Notes: generated by a model not told the origin, from the sequence alone. Counted from the stretch's first letter, positions 51,102-60,357 are shown. The stretch is DNA of 64,000 bases from Sorangium cellulosum So ce56 (GCF_000067165.1 NC_010162.1:10404501-10468500), one strand, 5' to 3'. Made by a program: numbers and translations.

Positions 51102-53183
51102 ATGCAATTCCTCTTGCCTTCGGTCGCTCCCCCTGTTGTGCTTCGCCGCATCATGTCCACCGCAAAAAAACTTGCAGCGAAGCTCCGTGAGTTCCGGACC
51201 GAGCAGGGTGCCGAGCACTTTTCCGAACTTGCTCAGCGGGCGCAGCAGCTTGAGACGGCGCTTCTCTCCCGGCAGGAGATCCTCGACAACCCCGAACCAC
51301 GGATCGCGTTCGTCGCCCACAAGGGCGTCGGGAAATCCACGCTGATCAACGCCCTAGCGGGCCTCTGGCTCGATGAAGCGCCTCCACCAGCGGACGCAAC
51401 ATCACGACAGCTCAACCAGCGTGCGATACTGCCGCTCGGGAACGGCGGAACCACGCCCTGCGAAATACGAGTCGAGGCGGGGCACTGGGAGGTTCGTGTC
51501 GAGCGGGAGGAGGTCGATCAATCCCGTGCTCGATTGCGGCAATTTGCGGAATGGGCATGGCACAAGGCGAACGATCCCAAGCGACAGCCTGTTGAGCCCC
51601 ACCCACCTTCCGACCAGGGGAATGAAGAACCTCCGGCGGGTGGTCGCCCACCGCGCCTGCAGCCGGACATCGAGCGTGTCGTCCGCGGAATTGCCGGGTT
51701 ACCGGAGCATTCGGTCTCGTCGCCGACCACTGGCGCGAGCGGGAAGAAGGCGGTACCTCCGAAGCACGACAGGGCCGAGGAACTCGCCAAGGGCTTTCCC
51801 GAGAAGAGCGCGTTTGTGGCCGAAATCGAGAAGCTCGCCCGCCTCCCCGAGCGACAACGCCTCCAGTGGCTCCCTACCGGCGACGTTCGGCGCTGGCTGC
51901 GAGAGACGCTTCTCAACCTGATCGAAGGAAAGTTCGAGGACCAGCCGTTTCCCGCGAGCATAACGATTCGAGTTCCATCGACCGGGGTTCGTTGGAACGA
52001 CCGCGACGTCCCCCTCATTGACACGCTCGGGCTCCCCGCGGTGGGTTCCGGGGACAGCGGGTCACGGCCCCTTCATCCACTCGCGGAGCGCGAGGATCTT
52101 CGCCTCTTGCTCAAATCGCCTTGGACCGTCATCGTTGTCGGTGCTCAGTTCAACGAACCGCCGGCTCCGTCCGTCGAGCTGCTTCAGCAGATGATGGACG
52201 AAGCGATCTTCTTCGGCGAAACGCTTGAGGATCGAACGGTCCTGGCCATTGTCGATCCGGGAAAGGCGGGCGCGGGCAACTTCGCAGATGCCGAGACCGA
52301 GCGCAACCAGAAGGAAGACCGCTGCGCGGAGAACCTTGCAAGTCTTGGTTGTCCGCGAGGACTCGGACATGTCAACCGCTGGAGCGTCGACGACGCAAGA
52401 AGCCGCGTACGTTGCGTCAACATTCTCGAGGGCGGCTGCGAGCCCCTGCAAGAGCTCCTTCAGAAGGCCGTGGAGCGCATGACCTCCGCCCACGAGGCAA
52501 GGCTTTCTCTTGCGGTCAAGGATGCGGAGGACTTCTTTCGAAGCCTTGGCGATGCCAAACGACAGGCCAAGCGGCGAGCCGTGGTTTCCGCTTTTAAGCA
52601 GCATCTCTCTCCGGTAGTCCAGAAGCAACTTGGCAAGGCCCGGGTATTCCGCTCCAATCTTCTCAAGCCCTTCGCCGACGAGTGCCGTGCGCTTCATCCT
52701 TCAACGTTGCGCTCGGTAATCGTTAACCGGGGCCAGGGTCGGTCGCAGAATGCTTGGGCCATGCTGGAGTCGGCAACTACGCGGGAGCTCAACCGCATCC
52801 TCGCACCATTTACGGATCAGGTAGACAACACGTCAAAGGCACTGCTTTCGGATCCATGGTATCAGGACGACGACGGTCGTAGCGTGATCGCTGAAGAAGC
52901 CGATCGACGGCAACGAACGGTCGAGGCGTTCTTGAGGATTCACGTCGCTGCAATTGTTGAGAGCGCCAGGGATCACCTGCTCAAGGACGGCAACATCTGG
53001 TCCGCCTGCGACAACGAATGGGGGCGGGGAATCAAGGATCCTGGTTACAAGGAGAGAGTCGCGAAACATTTCGAGCAGTGGGCCGTGGATTGGTCTCCGG
53101 CGCTGCTTCCGGAGCTGAATGCTGCCGAGGACGAGGCCAAAGCGGACGACTCGGGCATGCTTCGCAGCCTGATCGAAGGGTGA
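51102..53183 (+). CDS. Dynamin-like large GTPase
   Basis: The product has 693 residues from ATG 51102; ATG 51153 is also possible. G1 is VAHKGVGKSTLINALAG at residues ~71-87, G2 is the TTP of GGTTPCEIRV, and G3 is PLIDTLGLPAVG with D307-T-L-G. A clear G4 N/TKxD is not seen; VLAIVDPGKAG is the nearest. A long insert between G2 and G3 (~150 residues) is Pro- and Glu-rich. The C-terminal ~280 residues are helical, as in the bacterial dynamin stalk. No TM segment is seen. Base use is like the STAND gene, lower in GC than the flanks. Its place in the island suggests a defence role, unproven. Confidence 0.7.
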   Translation: MQFLLPSVAPPVVLRRIMSTAKKLAAKLREFRTEQGAEHFSELAQRAQQLETALLSRQEILDNPEPRIAFVAHKGVGKSTLINALAGLWLDEAPPPADATSRQLNQRAILPLGNGGTTPCEIRVEAGHWEVRVEREEVDQSRARLRQFAEWAWHKANDPKRQPVEPHPPSDQGNEEPPAGGRPPRLQPDIERVVRGIAGLPEHSVSSPTTGASGKKAVPPKHDRAEELAKGFPEKSAFVAEIEKLARLPERQRLQWLPTGDVRRWLRETLLNLIEGKFEDQPFPASITIRVPSTGVRWNDRDVPLIDTLGLPAVGSGDSGSRPLHPLAEREDLRLLLKSPWTVIVVGAQFNEPPAPSVELLQQMMDEAIFFGETLEDRTVLAIVDPGKAGAGNFADAETERNQKEDRCAENLASLGCPRGLGHVNRWSVDDARSRVRCVNILEGGCEPLQELLQKAVERMTSAHEARLSLAVKDAEDFFRSLGDAKRQAKRRAVVSAFKQHLSPVVQKQLGKARVFRSNLLKPFADECRALHPSTLRSVIVNRGQGRSQNAWAMLESATTRELNRILAPFTDQVDNTSKALLSDPWYQDDDGRSVIAEEADRRQRTVEAFLRIHVAAIVESARDHLLKDGNIWSACDNEWGRGIKDPGYKERVAKHFEQWAVDWSPALLPELNAAEDEAKADDSGMLRSLIEG

Positions 53184-53282
53184 CTGGGAACGGGCCTCTG
53201 AATAATGGCTTGCAGGCGACGGCTCTTAGCGCCGCGCCTGAAGCCCAGGTCGTTGCGCGGGCGCGGGCGAGCGCAATCCAGC

Positions 53283-54003
53283 GATTCAGCAAACCGACGC
53301 GTCTCCACAGCGACGCCGTCCTCGCCCGAGATCATCTTGCCCTGGTCGTCCCAGCTGATGCCGCCCTTGCCCGGCGGCCCCGGCGTGAAGGTGACGCCCT
53401 CGACCGTAAACCGGTCCTCGTCGAGGTAGGCGATGCCGATCGAGTCGCCGCCGCGCCCCGGGCCGCCATAACCGCCCTCACCGCCTTCGCCCCCGGGACC
53501 CCCGTTACAGGAACAGGCCGACCGGTCCTCCAGCACGCCGCCCGGTGCGCCCGGGCCGCCTCGTCCGCCTCGCTGGAACTCGCCGCCGTCGCCGCCCTCG
53601 CCGCCCTCGGACGTCTCGATCTCGCTGTCGCGCACGGTCACTCTGGCGTGCAACGCGACGATGCCGATGCTCGGGTAGCCGTTCTCGCCCCCCTTGCCGC
53701 CTCGGGCTCCGCAGCCGCCGGCCCCGCCAGATCCTCCCCCCCGGCGCCCCCCTTAGACGCCGCGCCGTACACGCCGAGCCCGCCCCTGCGGCCGCCGCCT
53801 CCGCCGCCTCCCTGGCCCAGCGTGCCCCAGCCGCCGTCGCCGGCCCAGTCCGCTTCCCAGCCGGCCTCGCCGACGCGCCCGATGCCCTGGCCAGGGACGC
53901 CGGCGGTGCCTCGCGCGCCGTAGATCCCGTAGTCGCCGTCCGTGCAGCCCACGTCGGCCACGTCCCCGCGTCCTCGCCGTCCGTCGTTGCTGAGGTGCGG
54001 CAT
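53283..54003 (-). pseudogene. Glycine-rich protein remnant, copy B
   Basis: This is the most complete 3' copy. The minus strand reads DVADVGCTDGDYGIYGARGT, GEAGWEADWAGDGGWGTLGQ, then, after a frameshift in G-runs near 53745, GYPSIGIVALHARVTVRDSE, GGVLEDRSACSCNGGPGG, DEDRFTVEGVTFTPGPPGKG and ISWDDQGKMISGEDGV. Beyond RFAE the family stop is lost. The 53184-54342 gap holds nothing else recognisable. Confidence 0.7.
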
Positions 54004-54342
54004 CGGGGTCGGCGACTTCTGGCGGTCGCCAGGCCTGCCCTCGACGACTTGCCCAGCAGATGCCGTCTTCGCGCTGCGGCCTGCAGGCGGGTCTAGACGC
54101 GGAAGGCTCCCACCTGTACGTCGCGTTCGGGAGGGGCGCATGAATTCGTAGATCCTGGGGCGGCGCTGGAACGATCGCGCTTGATGCCGCGCTGCCGACG
54201 CCGGTGCCGTCCGGCTGCTTCGCGCGTGCGAGTCAGGAGCGATCCGGGGACGCCGAGGTGATCTGCCACCTCGGCGAGGAGAACACGACTGGCCGTGACG
54301 CCTCGGGAGAAGCTTGCGTTCCGTCCTGAACTGGAGGCGGCC

Positions 54343-55095
54343 ATGTCGAAGAAGCTCTTCTCGCGCATCGCAGCACTGTCATTCGTTGGCACTCTCGGCG
54401 GGCTGGTGGTCCCCGCATGCACGATCCACATCGGACCAGGGAGCGGTGATGGGACCGACGATACGCAGGCCGATCTTGGTAGCGGTGAGGAGGTCGCTGG
54501 CGACCAGGACCACAACGGCGGAGACTCCGAAGTCCCGGCCGTGGAGGATGAAGAGGCGACCACCGCGCTGGAGGAGGCGCTGGCGATCGCCGATCCCTAC
54601 GAGCTCGCTCTCGTGGATCTCAAGACGCAGTACTCCAGCTACGCGCTCGCCGCGATGATCGAGTCGCAAGGCAGCGATCCTGAGGCAATCGACCCGGCGC
54701 TCTTGCAACAGATGATCGATGAGTACGCGCCCATCGTCTGGGAGCAAGCGCAGCAGTGGGTCGAGGGGCTCGATCCGTCGGCGGTCGAGCTGGCGAAGAT
54801 CAACATCAAGGAAGAATGCGTCGACAAATGGGACTTCGGCTGCAGGCGTAAGCAGTACTGTGACTTCGAGGACGGCAAGGGTTATGGGAGCTGCGCGGTC
54901 ACGGGATGTGGCAAGGGAAGGTGCTCGCTGTGCCCGAGCTTTATTGATATCTCAACATTCATCAACAAGGGCTGGTGCACGTACACCTGTGTTCGCGACA
55001 AGCAAATCGTGGGCATCAAGATGATCTGGTACGTTTTCATAGACAAGAAAATCGAAGAATGTATGCTGCTCGAGCATCCGGTCCCCTTCGAATGA
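54343..55095 (+). CDS. Cys-rich lipoprotein of unknown function
   Basis: The product has 250 residues from ATG 54343 behind GGAGG. The signal ends GGLVVPACTIHIG, a lipobox. An acidic linker (DDTQADLGSGEEVAGDQ) leads to a helical middle (ALAAMIESQGSDPEAIDPAL) and a Cys-rich C-terminal part with CRRKQYCDFEDGKGYGSCAV, CGKGRCSLCP and CTYTCVRDKQ. Eight or more Cys suggest disulphides or a metal site outside the membrane. The next gene starts seven bases later on the same strand. No family is recognised. Confidence 0.6.
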   Translation: MSKKLFSRIAALSFVGTLGGLVVPACTIHIGPGSGDGTDDTQADLGSGEEVAGDQDHNGGDSEVPAVEDEEATTALEEALAIADPYELALVDLKTQYSSYALAAMIESQGSDPEAIDPALLQQMIDEYAPIVWEQAQQWVEGLDPSAVELAKINIKEECVDKWDFGCRRKQYCDFEDGKGYGSCAVTGCGKGRCSLCPSFIDISTFINKGWCTYTCVRDKQIVGIKMIWYVFIDKKIEECMLLEHPVPFE

Positions 55096-55102
55096 GGGTT
55101 CC

Positions 55103-55639
55103 ATGGCACACGATGACGACATCGTTGATACCGACATGATCCTCCAGATGGCATTCGAGGATGCCGCGAAGCGCAGGCCCGATGGAAGCTCTGCGCTCTC
55201 CGACTTCGAGCAAGCCGCTGCGGCCATCCTGTGGGTTCACGCCCTCGCCGTTCCGCGGCTTTTCCTCGGGATGACCCGCATGCCTCCGCGCGAGCACCTG
55301 CTGCGAATAGTGGACTGGTACCTCGCGTACGTTCGTCGCGGTAAGCGCCACGTGTCCCCGGAATTCAGCCCCGTGCCCTACGAAGAGCGCGAGCCTCTGG
55401 CCATGCGGCTCCATGCGCTCATCGAAGCGTGGTCGCCTCCTGGACTGCCGGCGGAGATCACGGAGGTCGCGCGCGCCGTCCTTCACGCCGAGGGAATGTT
55501 GGCGCCGCCGGGCGGGTGGGACAACTCGCCTGAGCCGGAGATGCCACCGGAGGAGTTCCTCTACTGGCCGGAAGGCGTACCTGCTCTGCTGAAATCGAAG
55601 AGGCAAGGCCCTGGAGACCGCGAGCGCGGGCACTCCTGA
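55103..55639 (+). CDS. Unknown soluble protein, operon partner of the Cys-rich lipoprotein
   Basis: The 178-residue product starts MAHDDDIVDTDMILQMAFED, seven bases after the lipoprotein stop, with GAGGGTTCC upstream. It is mainly helical (SDFEQAAAAILWVHALAVPR; LLRIVDWYLAYVRRGKRHVS) and has a Pro-rich end (GWDNSPEPEMPPEEFLYWPE). There is no signal peptide. I do not recognise it. Lipoprotein plus cytosolic partner in one operon may be a secreted effector and a self-protection protein, but that is speculation. Confidence 0.55.
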   Translation: MAHDDDIVDTDMILQMAFEDAAKRRPDGSSALSDFEQAAAAILWVHALAVPRLFLGMTRMPPREHLLRIVDWYLAYVRRGKRHVSPEFSPVPYEEREPLAMRLHALIEAWSPPGLPAEITEVARAVLHAEGMLAPPGGWDNSPEPEMPPEEFLYWPEGVPALLKSKRQGPGDRERGHS

Positions 55640-55672
55640 CCCGGTGGACAAGAATCCTTTGGCGAGCCCGGT

Positions 55673-56152
55673 CTATCGAGGAAACCGGAGCGTCTCCACG
55701 GCGACGCCGTCCTCGCCCAACATCATCTCGCCCTGGTCGTCCCAGCGGATGCCGCCCTTGCCCGGCGGCCCCTGCGTGAAGGTGACGCCCTCGACCGTGA
55801 GCCGGTCCTCGTCGAGGGTTGCGATGTCTATCGAGTCGCCGCCGCGCCCCGGGCCGCCATAACCGCCGTCGCCCCCGGGGCCCCGTTGCAAGAATAGGCC
55901 GAGCGGTCCTCCAGCACGCCGCCCGGTGCGCCTCGGCCGCCTCGCCGAGGCTCGCCGCCGTCGCCGCCCTGGCCGCCGTCGATCGTCTCGATCTCGCTGT
56001 CGCGCACGGTCACTCTGGCGTGCAACGCGACGATGCCTGCGCCCGATGCCCTGGCCGGGCGCGCCGACCGTGCCGCGCGCGCCGTAGATCCCGTAGCTCC
56101 CGTCCGTGCAGCCCACGTCGGCCACGTCCCCCCGTCCTCGCCGCAAGACCTG
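55673..56152 (-). pseudogene. Glycine-rich protein remnant, copy C
   Basis: The minus strand has the family ending GGIRWDDQGEMMLGEDGV then AVETLRFPR and stop at 55673. Upstream are LDEDRLTVEGVTFTQGPPGK, GGVLEDRSAYSCNGAPG, and DVADVGCTDGSYGIYGARGT, with a frame change and loss of the middle block. The rest of the gap to 56450 has a plus frame with VEPWRIGNGHPLQHAEVSAF that is protein-like but has no clear ends. Confidence 0.68.
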
Positions 56153-56450
56153 CTGGCCATCTCGCCGTGCCGTGCCCCTACCCGCGCGCGTTGCCTTGCT
56201 CGCAACCCGGCGCCTTCCCACGCGGCGCCATGGCGTGAAGGACCCACTGCGCCCAGGCGGCATGGCACTCGCGGTCGAGCCTTGGCGCATCGGCAATGGA
56301 CACCCGCTGCAGCATGCGGAGGTCAGCGCGTTCATCGCGACCTTGGGCAGCGGGCGCCGTAGCGGTCGGTGTCGCGGGCGACGATGTCCGAGACCTCCTG
56401 GAACTCGCGCTCATGAACGCACGCGCGCAGATCTCGGGTATACCTCCCCC

Positions 56451-57248
56451 ATGAGCAACCTGGCCGCCATCGGCTTCGCTGTTTCCTCCGAGGACGATTT
56501 CCAGCGTACGGTCGGCGCCGCGCTCGAGCGCGCCGCTCCGCCGCCGGACCTCGGCGCGTCCGCGGCGCACTACCTCTGGTTCCGCGACGCCAGCGGCGCC
56601 GCGCTCGCTGCCCGGCTCGACGCCCGAAAGGCGATCGAGTGCATCACCCCTTTCTTCGCCGCGCCCGACGGCGGCACGCGCTGGCGAGTGCACACGAGCG
56701 CGCCGCACCTCGATCGGGAGTGCCTGCATTGTAGCGGCGCGGATTGCGACGTGCTCGACCCCTCGTCCGGCGAGATGTGCACGCGGACCGCGCTGCAATT
56801 CCTGTTCTTCGAGCCCTATCAGGCCTGGCTCGCTGACGAGCGTACGTTCGACGTCGTGATCGTCGGCTTCGCCTCGTGCCTTTCACTCTGCACCACGGCC
56901 GACGACCTCGAGCGCGCGCAGGCGGCGCTCTTCGGCGATGCAGAGCCCGGTGTCCCGCGCGAGCCCGGCAAGCCCATGCGCCTCGCGGCCGAGGCATTCC
57001 TGCCGCACGGCATGTTCGGCGCCGAGGGCCAGCTCGGCGCGCGCGCCCGCGCCCTGCTCACGGGGAACGTCGAGTCGGTCACCCTTGCGCGCAACGAGAT
57101 CACTGGGAGCAGGTTCGTACACACGCGCGTCCGTACCCTCGGCGGTCCCATCGACATCGTCGCGCCGGCCGACGCCGTGGAGGTCCCGGAGCGCGCGACG
57201 CTCGCGGTCGCCGACTGCTGGCTGGTCGGGCGACCCGTCGAGGCGTGA
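56451..57248 (+). CDS. Unknown protein, 265 residues
   Basis: The ATG at 56451 opens MSNLAAIGFAVSSEDDFQRT. The product is alpha/beta with GASAAHYLWFRDASGAALAA, a Cys-rich turn HLDRECLHCSGADCDVLDP and a late GGPIDIVAPADAVEVPERAT. There is no signal peptide, TM segment or known motif. The CxxC-type turn might bind metal. The antitoxin gene of the next module follows after six bases, so they may be co-transcribed. Function is unknown; the frame is long and protein-like. Confidence 0.6.
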   Translation: MSNLAAIGFAVSSEDDFQRTVGAALERAAPPPDLGASAAHYLWFRDASGAALAARLDARKAIECITPFFAAPDGGTRWRVHTSAPHLDRECLHCSGADCDVLDPSSGEMCTRTALQFLFFEPYQAWLADERTFDVVIVGFASCLSLCTTADDLERAQAALFGDAEPGVPREPGKPMRLAAEAFLPHGMFGAEGQLGARARALLTGNVESVTLARNEITGSRFVHTRVRTLGGPIDIVAPADAVEVPERATLAVADCWLVGRPVEA

Positions 57249-57254
57249 GGCAGC

Positions 57255-57542
57255 ATGGGATCGTTCAACCTCGAAATCTCGGACGACATCCTCGACGAGG
57301 CACGCATTCCGCCAGTCGAGCGGGAGGCCGTGCTCAAGCGGGAGCTGGCCGTGCAGCTGTACGCTCGCGAGCTCTTGCCCAAGGCCGCCGCTCGCCGGCT
57401 GTCGGGGATGGATCGGGTTGCCTTCGACGACCTCCTCGGGCAGCGCGGGATCCCGTCACGGCTCACGGTCGAGGACTTCGATGAGGATCTCGCCGACCTC
57501 GCTGCATTCCGGCGAGCCGCGGGCAGTGGAGGGCTCCCATGA
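57255..57542 (+). CDS. UPF0175-like antitoxin
   Basis: The 95-residue product has the UPF0175 pattern: REAVLKRELAVQLYARELLP, KAAARRLSGMDRVAFDDLLG, QRGIPSRLTVEDFDEDLADL. The middle is a helix-turn-helix. These proteins pair with DUF3368/PIN toxins. Its stop overlaps the toxin ATG (ATGA). The frame is intact while the toxin is cut short by an in-frame stop. Confidence 0.84.
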   Translation: MGSFNLEISDDILDEARIPPVEREAVLKRELAVQLYARELLPKAAARRLSGMDRVAFDDLLGQRGIPSRLTVEDFDEDLADLAAFRRAAGSGGLP

Positions 57543-57670
57543 CGACGCCGCTGGTGGTGACGAACAACACGCCCGTGTCGCACCTCCTCCGGATCGGACA
57601 GCTTCCGTTGCTCGGGCTTCTGTTCGGGCGCGTGCTCGTTCCCGCCCAGATGGTCGACGAGCTCGATTGA
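57539..57670 (+). pseudogene. DUF3368/PIN-like toxin truncated by an in-frame TGA
   Basis: The frame reads MTTPLVVTNNTPVSHLLRIG, QLPLLGLLFGRVLVPAQMVD and ELD before TGA at 57668-57670. This is the first third of DUF3368 proteins (V-x-N-x-T-P-x-x-x-L, then L-F-x-x-V-x-V-P). After the stop the same frame gives GRHALGAWREAP, the expected next block, and then decays. So a CGA-to-TGA-type change hit first or early, and the rest was lost. Confidence 0.75.
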
Positions 57671-58528
57671 GGCCGGCACGCCCTCGGCGCTTGGCGTGAG
57701 GCGCCAGCCCGCGGAGCGTGCAGTTCTCCTGCATCGCGGACGGCGCCGCCGCGGCCACGGGCGCGAGACGACACCGGGGCTGCCCAGGAGACTCACCGGG
57801 GCTGCCCAGGAGCCGTACAATGGTGACAAAGGACACCAACGGGGGCGCGCAGGAGGGGCGCGGAGGCCGCGCAGGACAGCGGCGAATGTTGCGCAGGACA
57901 CCAACGGGGCTGCACAGGAAGGCGCCCAGGCCGCGCTGGAGACCCCCCGGGGCTGCGAAGGAGCGTCGACGGGGCCGCACAGGACGGCGCCGGGTCTTGT
58001 GCAGGAAGGCCAATGGGCTGCGCAGGACGGCCGGCGGCGCTGCGCAGGAGGCCGCCGCGCTGCCGCTCTGCCTGGTCCCCCCGCCCCGCGATCACCTCAC
58101 TGCCGTGCGCGCCACGCGCCACGCGCCACGCGCCCCGCAGGCCGCCTCCGCCGCCGCCCCGGCCCTGCGTGCCCCAGCCGCCATCGCCGGCCCAGTCCGC
58201 TTCCTGGACGGCCTCGCTGATCGCTCCCCCCGGGGATTGCTTCGTGCGCAACACTGCACCCGCAAGGCTGCTGCCTGCGGAACAGGCGCGGCGGCACATC
58301 ACGCTTCCGCCACCTCGCCGTGCATCGTCGCGAGCACCCCCTTGCTCCACGCGCGCTCGGCGCGACGGACCGCGCGACCGCGTCGCCACAGCGGGGTGGG
58401 GCCATGCCCCGAGCTGTGCGGCCCTACAAGAATTTCTCGAATCACCGGACTGGAACGCCGCGTGCTCAGGGCGAGCCGCGAGCTGGCGTCCAGGCTCGTT
58501 CATCGTTCAAGACTGCGAGAAGAGTGCC
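57671..58528. other. Degenerate region with a spaced ACGGGGCTGCRCAGGA repeat and Gly-rich remnant E
   Basis: From about 57772 to 58060 the motif CGGGGCTGCNCAGGA recurs about seven times with 20-65 bases between copies. It encodes TGAAQE or NGAAQE in shifting frames, so it looks like a decayed coding repeat. At 58125-58240 the minus strand has AISEAVQEADWAGDGGWGT, a short copy of the glycine-rich family (copy E). No intact gene is seen. The end of the stretch should hold the promoter of the TauD-like gene. Confidence 0.6.
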
Positions 58529-59479
58529 ATGTCCGCCCTCATTGCCGAACAACAGACCCACCCTCTGCGGCTCGATGTACGACCGCTGACGCCCGTGATC
58601 GGGGCGGAGATCCACGGCGTCGACCTGCGCAAGCCGCTGGCCCCTGCCACGGTGCAGGCAATCGAGCAAACCCTGCTCCAATGGAAGGTGATCTTCTTCC
58701 GCGAGCAGGACATCTCCAACGAACAGCTGCTCACCTTCGGCCGCACCTTCGGCCCGCTGACGCCGGCCCACCCGATCGCGCTGGGGCTCCCTGAGCACCC
58801 GGAGATCTGGGAACGAAAGGCCGCCGAGTACAAGGAGAACCACCGGTCGGACCTCTCCATCCCCACCGCCAAGCCGCCGCGCGACTACAAGGGCTGGCAC
58901 ATCGACATCACCTTCGTCGCCAACCCGAACAGGTACTCCATCCTGCGCGGCGTGGAGATCCCGCCGTACGGCGGCGACACGCTCTGGAGCAACCTCGAGT
59001 GCGCCTACGACGGCCTGTCGCCCACGATCAAGGCGCTCGTCGACGGGCTCCAGGCCGTCCACCGCACGAGCAGCTACGATAGCGGAGAGCCCAGGCCTGG
59101 CCGCAAGGCCACAGGCCCGTTCGCCGCGCTTCACCCGCTCGTGCGCGTGCACCCGCGGACCGGCCGCAAATCGCTGTTCGTCAACCCGGGGACGACGAGC
59201 CACATCGTGGGCCTGCGGGAGCGCGAGAGCCAGGCGCTGCTCGACATGCTGGCCGACGAGGTGACGCGGCCCGAGTACGCGGTGCGCTTCCGCTGGACGC
59301 CCAACGCGATCGCCGTATGGGACAACCAGGCCACCGCCCACGCCGGCCCCATCGACTACGCCCACTTCGACCTGCCGCGCGTCGTTCGCCGCATCACCGT
59401 CGCAGGTGAGCTGCCCCAGGGGCCCGACGGGTTCCGCTCGCGGCCGCTCGAAGGCGAGCTGTTCGGCGTGCTCGGTTGA
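58529..59479 (+). CDS. TauD/TfdA family Fe(II)/2-oxoglutarate dioxygenase
   Basis: The product has 316 residues from ATG 58529. It starts RLDVRPLTPVIGAEIHGVDL and has LLQWKVIFFREQDISNEQLL, both typical. The iron ligands are H-x-D in GWHIDITFVANPN and the distal His in DNQATAHAGPIDYAH. The 2-oxoglutarate Arg is in RVVRRITVAGE. It is cytosolic and hydroxylates a small molecule; taurine itself is not proven. Upstream frames are in a decayed region and not used. The 340 bases after it hold no gene. Confidence 0.88.
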   Translation: MSALIAEQQTHPLRLDVRPLTPVIGAEIHGVDLRKPLAPATVQAIEQTLLQWKVIFFREQDISNEQLLTFGRTFGPLTPAHPIALGLPEHPEIWERKAAEYKENHRSDLSIPTAKPPRDYKGWHIDITFVANPNRYSILRGVEIPPYGGDTLWSNLECAYDGLSPTIKALVDGLQAVHRTSSYDSGEPRPGRKATGPFAALHPLVRVHPRTGRKSLFVNPGTTSHIVGLRERESQALLDMLADEVTRPEYAVRFRWTPNAIAVWDNQATAHAGPIDYAHFDLPRVVRRITVAGELPQGPDGFRSRPLEGELFGVLG

Positions 59480-59819
59480 CACCGCGCCGCCACGCCGTCT
59501 CCGCGCCGGCGCCCCGGCTGGTCGGGTGGCCCCGCCCTCCGAAGACCGTGCCGACGATGGCCGCCTGTCAAGGCGGATCGAGTTCTCCGTGAAGCCCGGA
59601 CGGGTGGCTCGCCGGCGGCGAGGAACCCTTCAGCTCGGGTACGAGCGGCCTCTGGTCGGGAAGGAGCCAGGCTCCGTTCTTCGTGGCCTGCAGGCCGGCC
59701 CTCGCCGGGCAGCGGACCAAGGACCACGGCCGCCGCGAGTCACGGCCCCTCGCCCAGGACCCGCGCCGGGGCGGGCCCGGCTCGTGACCCTGCCGAACTT
59801 GCGGTAAGCTCCCTGCATC

Positions 59820-60071
59820 ATGAGCGACGTCGAGAATGTCCTGGTCGCCGCGCTGCGCCTGTCGGCGGAGGACCGAGCGGCCGTGGCGGCCGCGCTGATC
59901 CAGAGCCTCGACGAGACCGAGCAAACGACCGAGAAGGTCGAGGCTGCGTGGGCCGAGGAGATCCAGCGACGTCTCGCCGACGTCGACGCCGGGGTCGTCA
60001 CGCCGGTCCCTTGGCCGGAAGCCAGGCGCCGCATCCTGGCGGCTGCAGACGGACGTCGTGAAGCTCCTTGA
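59820..60071 (+). CDS. Addiction-module antitoxin (TIGR02574-like), second locus
   Basis: The 83-residue product reads MSDVENVLVAALRLSAEDRA, AVAAALIQSLDETEQTTEKV, EAAWAEEIQRRLADVDAG, then VPWPEARRRI. The L-x-x-x-ER/DR-x-x-x-A-x-x-L-x-x-SLD pattern and the late W-x-x-E-I-x-x-R are family marks. It overlaps the toxin start by 14 bases. The frame is intact. It is a distant relative, not a copy, of the antitoxin at 42.3 kb. Confidence 0.82.
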   Translation: MSDVENVLVAALRLSAEDRAAVAAALIQSLDETEQTTEKVEAAWAEEIQRRLADVDAGVVTPVPWPEARRRILAAADGRREAP

Positions 60072-60348
60072 GGTCCTGCCAGCCGCACTCGCGGAAGCCG
60101 AGTAGGCTGCGGCGTGGTACGCGGAACGGGATCCACGCGTAGCGGCACGGTTCGCCGAAGAGATCGAGGCGGCATTCAACCGAATTGCGGAGGCGCCGGA
60201 CAGCTGGCCCTCCACCCGTTACGGGACGCGTCGGGTGCGTTTGACACGGTTTCCCTATCTCGTCGTGTACCGAGACGAGCCAACGCGCATTCTTGTCGTG
60301 GCCATCGCACACGCAAAGCAGAGGCCGGGCTACTGGAGGAAGAGGTGA
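60058..60348 (+). pseudogene. ParE/RelE-family toxin interrupted by an in-frame TAG
   Basis: From GTG 60058 the frame is VKLLEVLPAALAEAE, then TAG at 60103-60105, then AAAWYAERDPRVAARFAEEI, EAAFNRIAEAPDSWPSTRYG, RRVRLTRFPYLVVYRDEPTR and ILVVAIAHAKQRPGYWRKR with TGA. The whole ParE fold is there (E-A-x-x-W-Y; RFPYxVVYR; AIAHxKxRPGYW). GAG or similar to TAG is the only lesion seen. The end lies next to glycine-rich remnant D. Confidence 0.84.
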
Positions 60349-60357
60349 TGGGAGCGC

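Noticed and set aside
57772..58060. CRISPR array
   Set aside because: Repeat copies are short and diverged and the spacing varies from 20 to 65 bases. No cas genes are in the window.
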